Positions 7,867 through 17,071 of a stretch of 64,000 bases of DNA are shown one piece after another. The stretch is from Azoarcus sp031546845 (GTDB lineage Bacteria > Pseudomonadota > Gammaproteobacteria > Burkholderiales > Rhodocyclaceae). The translations under genes and the position numbers were made by a program. Under the pieces are notes generated by a model. That model was not told the origin of the DNA and did not search any database. It saw nothing but the letters and a program-made list of their open reading frames with translations. Within the stretch, counting starts at the first letter, position 1. Every line of letters starts with the position of its first letter. The stretch spans positions 62,001 through 126,000 of the forward strand of contig JAVBJT010000018.1 of NCBI GenBank assembly GCA_031546845.1, in the 5' to 3' direction.

Positions 7867-9219
7867 GTGACTCGACTCTCCCAGCGTAACCGCCCTGCTC
7901 CCACCCATTCGTCGTTACCGCTGGATAGTCTCGGCTATGCGTTGTTGCAAGCGGCGGAGCTGGTCGCCGTGGTTCTCGATGGCGGTAACCTGACCGATGC
8001 CTTTGAGGCGCTGCGCCAGGCCAATCCCGCATGGAGCGATGCCACGCGCGGCGCGATACGCGATTTGGCGTGGACGACACTGCGCGATTACGGGCGTGGC
8101 GATGCTGTTTTGCGCCACTTGTTGCGCACACCGCCGCCTTCTTTCATCCGCGCTTTGTTGCTGGTGGCGCTGCTGCGCCTGGCGCAGCGACCGGAGCAGG
8201 CTCATACCGTCGTCGATCAAGCCGTGGATGCGGCGGCCGTTGTAATGCCCGGCTTTAAAGGCATGGTCAATGGCGTGCTGCGTAACGTGTTGCGCCAGTC
8301 CGGCGCGTTGACGGTCTGGCGTGAGGGGAGCGATGAGGCGCGTTACCGCCATCCCGCGTGGTGGATTACTGCGGTGCGCAACGCACACCCGGCCGCCTGG
8401 GAGGCGATACTGGCTGCCGGTAACAGCCATCCGCCGATGAGTCTGCGGCTGAATGCACGCCGCGATTGCGCTGCGTCGCAGGCGCGTTTGCAGGCCGGAA
8501 ATCTGAGCGCGCGGCAGTTGATCAATGGCGCGCTGCTGCTCGAACAGCCGCTTGCTGTTTCGCGCCTACCCGGCCACGTCGAGGGGGATTTGTCGGTGCA
8601 GGACGCCGGCGCGCAGTGGGCGGCCATTTTGCTCGATCCGCAAGCGGGCGAGCGTGTGCTCGATGCTTGTGCCGCGCCCGGCGGAAAAACAGCGCATCTG
8701 CTGGAGCGGGCGGATATCGAATTGCTCGCGCTCGATATCGATCCGCGCCGCGTCAATCGCGTCCGCGCCAATCTCGATCGTCTCGGCTTGTGTGTTTCCG
8801 ATCCAGGCGGGCGCAACCGCAGCGTCGATATTCGCGTTGCCGATTGCCGCGATCTCGCCGCTTGGTGGGACGGCCGCCCGTTCGACCGCATTCTGGCCGA
8901 TGTGCCCTGCTCCGCCTCCGGCGTGGTCCGGCGCCATCCGGATATCAAATGGCTGCGCCGGCGCAAGGATGTGGCGGCTTTCGCCGCGCAGCAACGGGAT
9001 ATCCTCGACGCGCTTTGGCAGACGTTGGCGCCCGGTGGCACAATGCTTTATGCCACCTGCTCGGTCTTCGACGAGGAAAATCGTCTTCAGATCGAGCATT
9101 TTCATACCCGCCACCCGAATGCCGAATGCTTGCCGATCGAAGATCGGCCCGCGCTTCAGCTATTACCGACCGCCGAACATGACGGTTTTTACTATGCCCT
9201 GCTGCGTAAAAACGGGTAA
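7867..9219 (+). CDS. rsmB: 16S rRNA m5C967 methyltransferase RsmB
   Basis: RsmB has an N-terminal NusB-like RNA-binding domain (about residues 15–150) and a C-terminal SAM-dependent methyltransferase domain. The SAM site is DACAAPGGKTAHLLE near residue 265. The two family cysteines are Cys348 in DVPCSASGVVRRHPDIKW and Cys398 in YATCSVFDEEN; in m5C enzymes the second attacks the base and the first helps release it. The GTG at 7867 gives the standard length of 450 residues; an upstream in-frame ATG at 7774 would add 31 residues that overlap speE and look unrelated. Its end overlaps the next gene by 41 bases. Confidence 0.93.
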   Translation: MTRLSQRNRPAPTHSSLPLDSLGYALLQAAELVAVVLDGGNLTDAFEALRQANPAWSDATRGAIRDLAWTTLRDYGRGDAVLRHLLRTPPPSFIRALLLVALLRLAQRPEQAHTVVDQAVDAAAVVMPGFKGMVNGVLRNVLRQSGALTVWREGSDEARYRHPAWWITAVRNAHPAAWEAILAAGNSHPPMSLRLNARRDCAASQARLQAGNLSARQLINGALLLEQPLAVSRLPGHVEGDLSVQDAGAQWAAILLDPQAGERVLDACAAPGGKTAHLLERADIELLALDIDPRRVNRVRANLDRLGLCVSDPGGRNRSVDIRVADCRDLAAWWDGRPFDRILADVPCSASGVVRRHPDIKWLRRRKDVAAFAAQQRDILDALWQTLAPGGTMLYATCSVFDEENRLQIEHFHTRHPNAECLPIEDRPALQLLPTAEHDGFYYALLRKNG

Positions 9220-9820
9220 AGCCGCGCTCTGGCGACGGCTTACGGTTTGGTGCGCCGTGTTTTTGTGTGCCGCATTCGCGGCGCTGACGGTGCCGGCGAC
9301 GCTTGCGCGCGCCGCCGAACAAGAAGTCACCATCACGCATGCCGAGATCGTGCCGGACACCGACGGTTATGTGCTTAACGCCGATATCGATTTTGAGCTC
9401 AATCCTCGCCTGGCCGATGTCATTACGCGCGGCGTGTCGCTTTATTTCGTTACCGAGGTGGTGATCGAACGGCCGCGCTGGTATTGGTTCGACGCCGTGG
9501 TGACGGAGCAGGCGCTCAACTACCGCTTGTATTACCACGCTATTACCCGCAGTTACCGGCTATCCATAGGCAGCTTCCATCAGAATTTCGACAGCCTCGA
9601 AGCCGCCGTGCGCACCATGCAGCGCGTGCGAAACTGGCAAGTCGCCGATAAGGATGAGTTGCAAGCTGGCGTATCGCACGAAGTGTCCTTGCGTTTTCGC
9701 CTCGATACCAGCCAGTTGCCCAAGCCGTTTCAGGTGACCGCGATCGGTAGCCACGATTGGAATCTGGCGTCCGACTGGCAACGGTGGATGTTCTTGCCGG
9801 GAACGCCGACTTCCCGATGA
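9179..9820 (+). CDS. DUF4390 exported protein
   Basis: This 213-residue protein is found in Betaproteobacteria between rsmB and ntrY. The N-terminus carries a hydrophobic segment ending in an ARA|AEQ-type signal cleavage site, so the mature protein should be periplasmic or membrane-attached. The mature part has a DGYVLNADIDFELNPRL start and β-rich blocks such as VSLYFVTEVVIERPRWYWF, which match DUF4390. Function is unproven; its place directly upstream of ntrY suggests a link with that sensor. The start overlaps rsmB and the stop overlaps the ntrY start by four bases. An alternative start five codons later (9194) is possible. Confidence 0.88.
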   Translation: MTVFTMPCCVKTGKAALWRRLTVWCAVFLCAAFAALTVPATLARAAEQEVTITHAEIVPDTDGYVLNADIDFELNPRLADVITRGVSLYFVTEVVIERPRWYWFDAVVTEQALNYRLYYHAITRSYRLSIGSFHQNFDSLEAAVRTMQRVRNWQVADKDELQAGVSHEVSLRFRLDTSQLPKPFQVTAIGSHDWNLASDWQRWMFLPGTPTSR

Positions 9821-11928
9821 AACGCATCGCGCTCGCCATCGTTGCGGCATTGGCCGGTATATCGCTGTTCTTGCTCACGTCGGCAAGCGCGAATACCGAT
9901 CTGTTCGCCAGCATTTACCCCTATTTGCTGGCGCTCAACGGGATTGCAGCAGTGGCGCTGGCGGGGTTGGTCGCTGTCCAGTTGCGTGGTCTGTGGCGGG
10001 AGTGCCGCGCGCGCCAGTTCGGCTCCCGTCTCAAATACCGGCTGGTGTTGATGTTCGCGCTGATGGCGCTGGTGCCCGGTGTGCTGGTTTATGCGGTGTC
10101 GCTTCAGTTCGTCGTTCGCAGCATCGAATCCTGGTTCGACGTGCGCGTGGATTCCGCGCTCGAAGGCGGCATCGCCCTGGGACAGAACGCGCTCGATTAT
10201 CTCGTCGGGCAAGTCGCCTCGAAGGCGCGCGACATGGCGCTCGACCTTGAAGAGAGTGAGCAGATCGCGCCCATACGGCTGAACCGGCTACGTGAAGCCG
10301 CCCAGGTTGAAAGCGCCACGGTGTTCGCCCTGAATGGGCAGGCGCTCGCCTCTTCGACCGACGATGTTGCGCAACTGATACCCGATCCACCGCCTTCAAG
10401 CCAACTGCGCCAGGCGCGACAAACCCAGTACGTTCATACCATCGACACGCAAGCGAACGGGCGCCTGGTGATCCGCGTGCTGGTGTCGATTCAGCCCCGT
10501 TTTCTGACGGGTGAGCCTTATATTCTGCAACTGACCCAATCGGTACCTGAAACCTTTGCGCGTCATGCCGATGCGGTGCAGGAGGCTTACCGCGATTACC
10601 AACAGCTCACGCTTGGCCGCGCCGGCCTGAAGCGCATTTATACGCTGACGCTGACGTTGACGCTGCTGCTCGCACTGCTGACCGCCGTGGCCGTCGCCTT
10701 TGTTCTGGCGCGCCGGCTGGTGGCGCCGCTGCTGATTCTGGCCGAGGGCACGCAGGCGGTGGCGCAAGGCGATTTCAGCCCGCGCCAGGCGTTGCCGGCG
10801 CGCGATGAGTTGGGCGTGCTCACCCAATCCTTCAACCAGATGACGCGGCAGCTGGAAGAGGCGCGCGGCGTTGCCGACCGCAATCGCGCGGCCGTGGAGT
10901 CGGCCCGCGCCTACCTCGAAAGCGTTCTCGCCAACCTGTCCACCGGCGTGCTGGCTTTTACCGCCGAAGGCTCGCTGCGCGCGGCCAACCGTGGCGCACT
11001 GGATATCCTCGCCGACGATCTGACCAGCTTCGAGGACATTACGTTGGAACAGTGGCCGCGCCATGAAGCTTTCCGTGATGCGTTGCTGGAGGGGTTTGCC
11101 AGCAACGAGGGCGATTGGCATGAGCAAATCGAAATACAGGTGAAGGACCACCAGCCGCTTACGCTGCTGGTGCATGGTTCGCGCTTGCCATACAACGGTG
11201 GCCTCGTCGTCGTGTTCGACGATATTTCGCGCCTCATCGCCGCTCAGCGTACCGCCGCCTGGGCCGAGGTCGCGCGCCGTCTGGCCCACGAGATCAAGAA
11301 CCCCTTGACGCCGATCCAGCTTTCCGCCGAGCGTCTGGCCTTCAAGCTTGCCGATCGTCTGGACGATGATGGGCGCGAAATGCTCGAACGCTCCACGCAG
11401 ACTATTGTGAACCAGGTCGAGGCGATGAAGAACCTGGTCAACGCCTTCCGCGACTACGCGCGCCTGCCAGTGCCGATGTTGGGCGCGTTCGATCTCAACG
11501 GGCTTATCAACGAATTGCTCAACCTTTACGAAAGCTCGACCGTCCGCATCCGTACCCGCCTAGCGCGCGATCTGCCGTCCGTCCATGCCGATGCCACGCA
11601 AATCCGTCAGGTCATTCACAATCTGCTGCAAAACGCGCAGGATGCGCTGAGCACGGTGGAGGGTGGCGCCATCGATATCTTCACTCGGCACGACGGCGAC
11701 CGCGCCTTGCTCATATTCAGCGACAATGGCCCTGGATTTCCCGCCGAAGTCTTGTCTCATGCTTTCGAGCCTTATTTCACCACCAAGGCGCGCGGTACCG
11801 GACTCGGCTTGGCGATGGTGAAAAAAATCGTCGATGAACATGGCGGCGACGTCCGTCTCGCCAATCATGACAGTGGCGGCGCGGAAGTACATATCCGCCT
11901 GCGTCTGGCAACCAGCAGCGAACATTGA
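9817..11928 (+). CDS. ntrY: Sensor histidine kinase NtrY
   Basis: NtrY is the membrane sensor of the NtrY–NtrX two-component system, associated with nitrogen and redox or respiratory control in Betaproteobacteria. The 703-residue protein has N-terminal membrane segments near residues 5–25, 35–55 and 75–100, then a periplasmic part and a further segment near 280–305. HAMP follows (about 305–360), then a PAS-like part, and a HisKA domain with the phospho-accepting His491 in RRLAHEIKNPLTPIQLSAER. The ATPase domain has NLLQNAQDAL, SDNGPGFPAE and GTGLGLAMVKKIVDEHGG. It overlaps DUF4390 and is three bases before ntrX. Confidence 0.94.
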   Translation: MKRIALAIVAALAGISLFLLTSASANTDLFASIYPYLLALNGIAAVALAGLVAVQLRGLWRECRARQFGSRLKYRLVLMFALMALVPGVLVYAVSLQFVVRSIESWFDVRVDSALEGGIALGQNALDYLVGQVASKARDMALDLEESEQIAPIRLNRLREAAQVESATVFALNGQALASSTDDVAQLIPDPPPSSQLRQARQTQYVHTIDTQANGRLVIRVLVSIQPRFLTGEPYILQLTQSVPETFARHADAVQEAYRDYQQLTLGRAGLKRIYTLTLTLTLLLALLTAVAVAFVLARRLVAPLLILAEGTQAVAQGDFSPRQALPARDELGVLTQSFNQMTRQLEEARGVADRNRAAVESARAYLESVLANLSTGVLAFTAEGSLRAANRGALDILADDLTSFEDITLEQWPRHEAFRDALLEGFASNEGDWHEQIEIQVKDHQPLTLLVHGSRLPYNGGLVVVFDDISRLIAAQRTAAWAEVARRLAHEIKNPLTPIQLSAERLAFKLADRLDDDGREMLERSTQTIVNQVEAMKNLVNAFRDYARLPVPMLGAFDLNGLINELLNLYESSTVRIRTRLARDLPSVHADATQIRQVIHNLLQNAQDALSTVEGGAIDIFTRHDGDRALLIFSDNGPGFPAEVLSHAFEPYFTTKARGTGLGLAMVKKIVDEHGGDVRLANHDSGGAEVHIRLRLATSSEH

Positions 11929-11931
11929 ACC

Positions 11932-13179
11932 ATGGCAAAGATACTTATTGTTGATGACGAAATCGGTATCCGCGAATTGCTTTCCGAGATTCTGCGCGAT
12001 GAAGGACACGACGTCCTGCTTGCCGAAAATGCCGCTGCCGCCCGCGCCGCGCGCAATGCGGCGCGGCCCGATATGGTGCTGCTCGACATTTGGATGCCCG
12101 ATACCGACGGTATCACCTTGCTCAAGGAATGGTCCGCCAACGGTCAGCTCACCATGCCGGTGGTGATGATGTCCGGCCACGGCACCATCGATACCGCCGT
12201 GGAAGCCACGCGTATCGGCGCCATCGACTATCTGGAAAAGCCCATTGCGCTGCAAAAGCTGCTCGTTGCCGTCAAACGCGGCCTTCAGCGCCCGGTTACC
12301 GTCGGCGCGCCAGCGCCGCTGACGCTGGCGGCATTTACCCGCTCGACGCCGCTACGCGAACTCAAACGCCGCATCGATCAGATCACCGACAATGCGCGCG
12401 TGCTGCTGATGCGCGTGGGCGCGGGTAGTCTGGTCGAGTTGATCGCGCGCAGCGTGCAGCACCCGGGCGGCGCGTGGCTGGATCTGGCGAATGTGACCGC
12501 GCCGCTCGATCTTTCCCAACTGCAAGCCTGTCATGGCGGCGTGTTGTTCGTCGGCGAGTTGTCCCGCTTATCGAGGGCACAGCAAAAAAACCTCGCCTTT
12601 GCCGTCGACCGCCTCGACCGCTATGACTTGCGCCTGGTGGTTGCTACCGACCACAGTATCGACGCGCTGCTCGCTGAAGGCTGGGACGAAGCACTGCTGT
12701 CGCGTCTGTTCGAAGTCAGTCTGGCGCCGCCGTCGATCGCCGATATCCGCGACGATCTGCCCGAACTCGCGGCGCAGATCCTGTTGCATCTGGTCGAAGG
12801 CAACGAAGTGCCGCGGCGGCGTTTTTCCACCGCCGCGCTCAATCAGTTGCGCACTCAACCGTGGCCCGGCGGCTATATCGAACTGCGCGCGGCGGTCAAA
12901 TCGCTTGCACTCGGCACGCTGGAGGAAGAAATCGGCTTGTCCGACGTGCGCCGCCTGCTGACGCCTCCACCCGAAATCGGCGCCACCGGCATCCAGCTCG
13001 ACCAACCGCTGCGCGAAGCCCGCGAGGCGTTCGAGCGCATGTACTTCGAGCACCATTTGCGCCTCGAAGGCGGCAACATGACGCGTCTGGCGGAAAAAAC
13101 CGGCCTGGAGCGCACGCACCTTTACCGCAAGCTCAAGCAGCTTGGCCTGCAGGCGGGGCGGCGACACGAGGAAACGTAA
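11932..13179 (+). CDS. ntrX: NtrX-type response regulator with degenerate AAA domain
   Basis: This is the partner regulator of NtrY (415 residues). The receiver domain (1–120) has the acidic pair ILIVDDE, phospho-acceptor Asp52 in MVLLDIWMPDTDG and the conserved Lys in DYLEKPI. The C-terminus is a Fis-type DNA-binding helix-turn-helix, NMTRLAEKTGLERTHLYRKL. The middle region (about 145–330) sits where a sigma-54 AAA+ domain should be, but it lacks the Walker A P-loop (GESGTGKE-like) and the GAFTGA loop that contacts sigma-54, keeping only scattered blocks such as VLFVGELSRLSRAQQKNLAF and RLDRYDLRLVVATD. It is therefore unlikely to drive sigma-54 transcription in the usual way. Confidence 0.9.
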   Translation: MAKILIVDDEIGIRELLSEILRDEGHDVLLAENAAAARAARNAARPDMVLLDIWMPDTDGITLLKEWSANGQLTMPVVMMSGHGTIDTAVEATRIGAIDYLEKPIALQKLLVAVKRGLQRPVTVGAPAPLTLAAFTRSTPLRELKRRIDQITDNARVLLMRVGAGSLVELIARSVQHPGGAWLDLANVTAPLDLSQLQACHGGVLFVGELSRLSRAQQKNLAFAVDRLDRYDLRLVVATDHSIDALLAEGWDEALLSRLFEVSLAPPSIADIRDDLPELAAQILLHLVEGNEVPRRRFSTAALNQLRTQPWPGGYIELRAAVKSLALGTLEEEIGLSDVRRLLTPPPEIGATGIQLDQPLREAREAFERMYFEHHLRLEGGNMTRLAEKTGLERTHLYRKLKQLGLQAGRRHEET

Positions 13180-13203
13180 AGCCCCCGCCCCAGGCTATCT
13201 ACT

Positions 13204-13980
13204 GTGTCAGCCAACTTGAGCACTATTCGGACGTTTCTGCTTATCCTGAGTGCCGTGGGCAGCAGCCTGTTCGGCCTGATGTTCGCCGCTTCCGCGCTGA
13301 ATCCCGGCTATGTCGAGAAAGTGGCGAAAGAACTTATCCGTCTTCAGATAGAGAAAAAAATCCACGAAAAAGTGGAATCCCTCGATGCGGCGTTCCTATC
13401 CTCCAGAGCCGCCGACTGGATCAAAAAATATAGCGATGAGATTGCCCTCGCCAAGCGGGAACTGAACGAAAAGCTGCCCGAGAAAATTGCCGCGGTCATT
13501 GCCGAAATGCAAAACTTGGACTGCGAGTGCAGAAAAAAGGTAGAAGGGAAAGTTCGCGCCATTTTCGAGCAGCGAATTTCGAATGCGGCTGAAATGCAAG
13601 AGCGCCTGACCACGCTTATTCGTACGCAGTACATGGAAACAGCCGGGAAGCTCACCCTTGAGTTCCGTATTTTCACCGGCACCAATGCGGTGGTTTTCCT
13701 GTTGCTCGGGCTCGCGGCGCTGTTCAGGCGAAATGCGAGCCTGCACCTGCTTCCGGTTGCGGTCGTGCTGTTGGTGGCGGCCCTGTTGGTGGGTTACCTC
13801 TATCTCTTCAACCAGAACTGGCTGCATACCGTCGTCTTCGGCGACTATATGGGTTTCGCATTCGTCGGCTATCTGGCCGTTGTATTCGCATTCCTCTGCG
13901 ATGTACTTTTCAACCGCGCCCGCATTACGACCGGGTTGCTCAATTCCGTTGGCGGCAGCTTTCAGGTCATGCCGTGCTGA
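13204..13980 (+). CDS. Hypothetical membrane protein with charged coiled-coil region
   Basis: I do not recognise this 258-residue protein. It begins with one membrane segment (about 8–30), followed by roughly 120 charged, Lys/Glu-rich residues that look helical or coiled-coil (blocks LIRLQIEKKIHEKVESLD and LAKRELNEKLPEKIAAVI, with a CEC pair). Three further membrane segments follow (about 160–178, 185–205, 215–240). The charged part is probably periplasmic or cytosolic depending on topology. It starts with GTG at 13204, 24 bases after ntrX, so it may be the last gene of that operon. Its codon use is more AT-rich in the charged part than in ntrX. Confidence 0.72.
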   Translation: MSANLSTIRTFLLILSAVGSSLFGLMFAASALNPGYVEKVAKELIRLQIEKKIHEKVESLDAAFLSSRAADWIKKYSDEIALAKRELNEKLPEKIAAVIAEMQNLDCECRKKVEGKVRAIFEQRISNAAEMQERLTTLIRTQYMETAGKLTLEFRIFTGTNAVVFLLLGLAALFRRNASLHLLPVAVVLLVAALLVGYLYLFNQNWLHTVVFGDYMGFAFVGYLAVVFAFLCDVLFNRARITTGLLNSVGGSFQVMPC

Positions 13981-14028
13981 AGCGGACACACGGGTATTCG
14001 TCCTGGGATGACGCAGCGCAACATTTTG

Positions 14029-14057
14029 TTTCAACGCACGGATAGCACGCGTAGAAT
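14029..14057 (+). promoter_or_regulatory. Possible σ70 promoter for trkA–trkH
   Basis: TTTCAA at 14029–14034 and TAGAAT at 14052–14057 are separated by 17 bases, and the trkA GTG lies 34 bases further on. The −10 is good; the −35 is weak. Confidence 0.35.
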
Positions 14058-14090
14058 CCGCCTTCTTGAATCCGTCAAGAGTCCGAATCA

Positions 14091-15494
14091 GTGAAAATCA
14101 TCATTCTCGGCGCCGGGCAAGTGGGCGCATCGGTCGCCGAAAATCTGGTTTCGGAAGCAAACGACATTACCCTGGTCGATACCAACCAGGATCAGCTTTC
14201 TGTTCTGCGCGAGCGGTTGGAAATACGTACCGTGCAGGGCAACGCCGCGTCGCCGTCGATCCTGCGCGAAGCCGGAGCGGACGATGCCGATCTGCTGATT
14301 GCCGTCACTCAGTCGGATCAGACCAATCTATGCGCCTGCCGCATCGCCAAAACGCTGTTCAATCTGCCCACGCGCATTGCCCGGCTGCGGTCGACTGATT
14401 ATGTCGATTATCCCGAATTGCTCGACGACGATAATTTCGCCGTCGATTTTTCCATTTGCCCGGAACAGAGCGTTACCGACTACATCCAGCGCTTGATCGC
14501 TTTCCCCGAGGCCTTGCAAGTGCTTGAGTTTGCCGGTGGCGTGGTCAGTTTGATCTGCGTGCGCGCCTTCGAAGGCGGTCCGCTGGTCGGGCATCCGTTG
14601 AAGGCGCTGCGCTTTCACCTGCCCAACATCGAAGTCCGCATTGCCGCGATCTACCGCAGCGGCGAGCCGATCATGCCCGAGGGCGATACGGTGATCATGC
14701 CCGGTGATGAGGTGTTCTGCCTTGCCGCCACGGTACATATCCGCCAGGTGATGCGTGAGTTGCGGCGCACCGACCGGCCAATGCGGCGGATCATGATCGC
14801 CGGTGGCGGCAACATCGGTTTGCGCCTGGCGCGCTCGATCGAGCAGGATCACCACGTCAAGCTCATCGAGGTCAACGCGAACCGTGCCGAATGGCTGGCG
14901 ACCCAGATCGGCAATACCCTGGTTCTGCGCGGCGATACCACCGACGAGAAACTGCTCGAAAACGAAGGCATCGACGAAACGGACCTGTTCGTCGCCCTGA
15001 CCAACGACGAGGAGGACAACATCATGTCCGCCTCGCTCGCCAAGCGCATGGGCGCGCGCCGCACGTTGGCGCTGATCAACCGCAAGAGCTACGTCGATCT
15101 GGTGCAAGGCGGGCCGATCGACATTGCCATTTCGCCCGCGCATACTTCCATCGGCACCTTGCTTGCCCACGTGCGCCTGGGCGATGTCGTTGCCGTGCAT
15201 AGTCTGCGTCGTGGCGCTGCCGAGGCCTTGGAAATCGTCGCTCATGGCGACCCCAAGGATTCCAAGGTGGTCGGTAAGCGCATCGATGAGATTCCGCTAC
15301 CCAGGGGTGCAAGCATCGGCGCCATCGTGCGCGATGAAAAACGCGCCGATGGCACGGTTGCCCGTCACGCGGTCATCATTCCGCACCACGACACACTGGT
15401 CGAGAAAAACGATCACGTCATCATTTTCTGTACCCACAAGAAACTGGTGCGCAAGGTCGAAAAACTGTTCCAGGTCGGCTTCTCTTTCCTCTGA
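14091..15494 (+). CDS. trkA: Trk potassium uptake regulatory protein TrkA
   Basis: TrkA is the cytosolic nucleotide-binding subunit that gates the TrkH/TrkG potassium channel. The 467-residue protein has the double RCK layout. The first Rossmann site is KIIILGAGQVGASVAENL with VDTNQDQL as the acidic second strand. The second site, RRIMIAGGGNIGLRLARSIE with IEVNANRAEWLA, begins near residue 232. Each is followed by a TrkA-C type region. The start is GTG, and four bases separate the stop from the trkH start, so the two subunits are made together. Confidence 0.95.
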   Translation: MKIIILGAGQVGASVAENLVSEANDITLVDTNQDQLSVLRERLEIRTVQGNAASPSILREAGADDADLLIAVTQSDQTNLCACRIAKTLFNLPTRIARLRSTDYVDYPELLDDDNFAVDFSICPEQSVTDYIQRLIAFPEALQVLEFAGGVVSLICVRAFEGGPLVGHPLKALRFHLPNIEVRIAAIYRSGEPIMPEGDTVIMPGDEVFCLAATVHIRQVMRELRRTDRPMRRIMIAGGGNIGLRLARSIEQDHHVKLIEVNANRAEWLATQIGNTLVLRGDTTDEKLLENEGIDETDLFVALTNDEEDNIMSASLAKRMGARRTLALINRKSYVDLVQGGPIDIAISPAHTSIGTLLAHVRLGDVVAVHSLRRGAAEALEIVAHGDPKDSKVVGKRIDEIPLPRGASIGAIVRDEKRADGTVARHAVIIPHHDTLVEKNDHVIIFCTHKKLVRKVEKLFQVGFSFL

Positions 15495-15498
15495 TCGA

Positions 15499-16956
15499 AT
15501 GCGCCCCTACGCCCCAGCCTTCAATGCGCTCGGCCTGATCGTCATGATCTTCGGCCTGCTGATGGCCTTTCCGCTCACCGTCTCGGTTTTCCTGGACGAC
15601 GGCGCCACGCCTGCCCACGAACAGGCGCTTGCCATCACTTTCTTTGCCGGCCTGGCGCTGTGGGCCATCACCCGCCGTCCGAAGCGCGATTTGCGGGTGT
15701 ATGACGGCTTTTTGCTCGTTGCTTCCGCGTGGATCGTGTTGCCGATATTCGGCGCTCTGCCCTTGTTGGGTTTCCTGCCCGATCTATCGGTGGTCGATGC
15801 GTACTTCGAAGCCACCTCCGGCCTTACCGCCACCGGCGCCACGGTGCTTACCGGGCTGGACGACATGCCGATCTCGATCAATCTGTGGCGCACCTTCATG
15901 CACTGGATCGGCGGCATGGGCGTGATCGTGCTGGTGGTGGCGATTCTGCCGTTGCTCGGCATCGGCGGCCGGCAGATGTTCAAGGCCGAAGTACCCACGC
16001 CGATGAAGGAAAGCAGCCTGACCCCGCGCATTACCGAAACGGCGAAAGGATTGTGGCTGACCTACTGCCTGCTTACCACCGCCTGCGCGTTCAGCCTGTG
16101 GCTTGCCGGGCTGGGGGGGTGGGATGCGCTCATCCATGCCTTCTCCATCGCCGGTTTGGGTGGTTTTTCCAGCAAGGATGCCTCGCTCGGCTATTTCAAC
16201 AACGTCAACGCCGAAATGGTGGCGATCTTCTTCGCACTCGCTTCGGCGCTCAATTTTTCCACGCACTACCTCGCGTTGTCGCGGCGCAGCATCAAGCCCT
16301 ATCTACGCGATCCGGAAATCCCCTTCTTTTTCGGCGCGCTTCTCTTCAGCGTCGTCATGCTCACCGCCTATCTGATGCAGTTCGACGCGCACGAGGATTT
16401 GCCGACCACGCTGCGTTACGTCACCTTCCACATCGTCTCCCTGTCCACCTCGCTTGGTCTGGCCACCTACGATTACACCCTGTGGCCGATGTTTCCGCAG
16501 TTGTGGATGCTCTTTCTCGGTAGCTTCATCTCTTGTTCCGGCTCCACCGGCGGCGGCATCAAGATGATGCGCGCGATCATCCTGTACAAGCAGGTCATGC
16601 GCGAAATCGTCCGTTCCCTGCATCCGCACGCGGTACGGCCGGTGCGCCTGGGCGGCCAGCCGGTGCCGGAAAACATTTTGCACGCGGTGCTCGGCTTCAG
16701 TTTCATGTACATGGTCACCATCGTTTCGCTGACGCTGCTGCTGTCGGCCACCGGGCTCGAACTCGTCACCGCGTTCTCGGCGGTCGTCGCCTGCCTCAAC
16801 AACACCGGCCCGGGCCTGGACGCGGTTGGTCCTTCGACCAACTACTCGTCGCTGAACGACTTCCATATCATCGTGCTGTCCTTCACCATGATTCTTGGCC
16901 GCTTGGAAATCTTCACCCTGCTGGTCGTGCTCAATCCGGTTTTCTGGAAGCGCTGA
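15499..16956 (+). CDS. trkH: Trk potassium transporter membrane subunit TrkH
   Basis: This 485-residue inner-membrane K+ channel subunit is built from four pore repeats. Filter-like segments are visible in EATSGLTATGATVL, FSIAGLGGFSSKD, SLSTSLGLATYDY and CLNNTGPGLDAVGPSTNYS; the Gly in each filter and the LWRTFMHWIGGMGVIVL block are family hallmarks. The CSGSTGGGIKMMRAIILYKQ segment matches the conserved region after the third repeat. The start is the ATG at 15499 right after trkA. Together TrkA and TrkH import K+ driven by membrane potential. Confidence 0.95.
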   Translation: MRPYAPAFNALGLIVMIFGLLMAFPLTVSVFLDDGATPAHEQALAITFFAGLALWAITRRPKRDLRVYDGFLLVASAWIVLPIFGALPLLGFLPDLSVVDAYFEATSGLTATGATVLTGLDDMPISINLWRTFMHWIGGMGVIVLVVAILPLLGIGGRQMFKAEVPTPMKESSLTPRITETAKGLWLTYCLLTTACAFSLWLAGLGGWDALIHAFSIAGLGGFSSKDASLGYFNNVNAEMVAIFFALASALNFSTHYLALSRRSIKPYLRDPEIPFFFGALLFSVVMLTAYLMQFDAHEDLPTTLRYVTFHIVSLSTSLGLATYDYTLWPMFPQLWMLFLGSFISCSGSTGGGIKMMRAIILYKQVMREIVRSLHPHAVRPVRLGGQPVPENILHAVLGFSFMYMVTIVSLTLLLSATGLELVTAFSAVVACLNNTGPGLDAVGPSTNYSSLNDFHIIVLSFTMILGRLEIFTLLVVLNPVFWKR

Positions 16957-17071
16957 TTCCCGCACGCCAAGCAAGGCCTTGCGCCTCACAAACTGCGCTA
17001 CGGACATAAGCGGCCGCTTATCCGCGATAATCTCAATTTACCCCGGCATGGCCGAACGAGAGGAACCTGAC

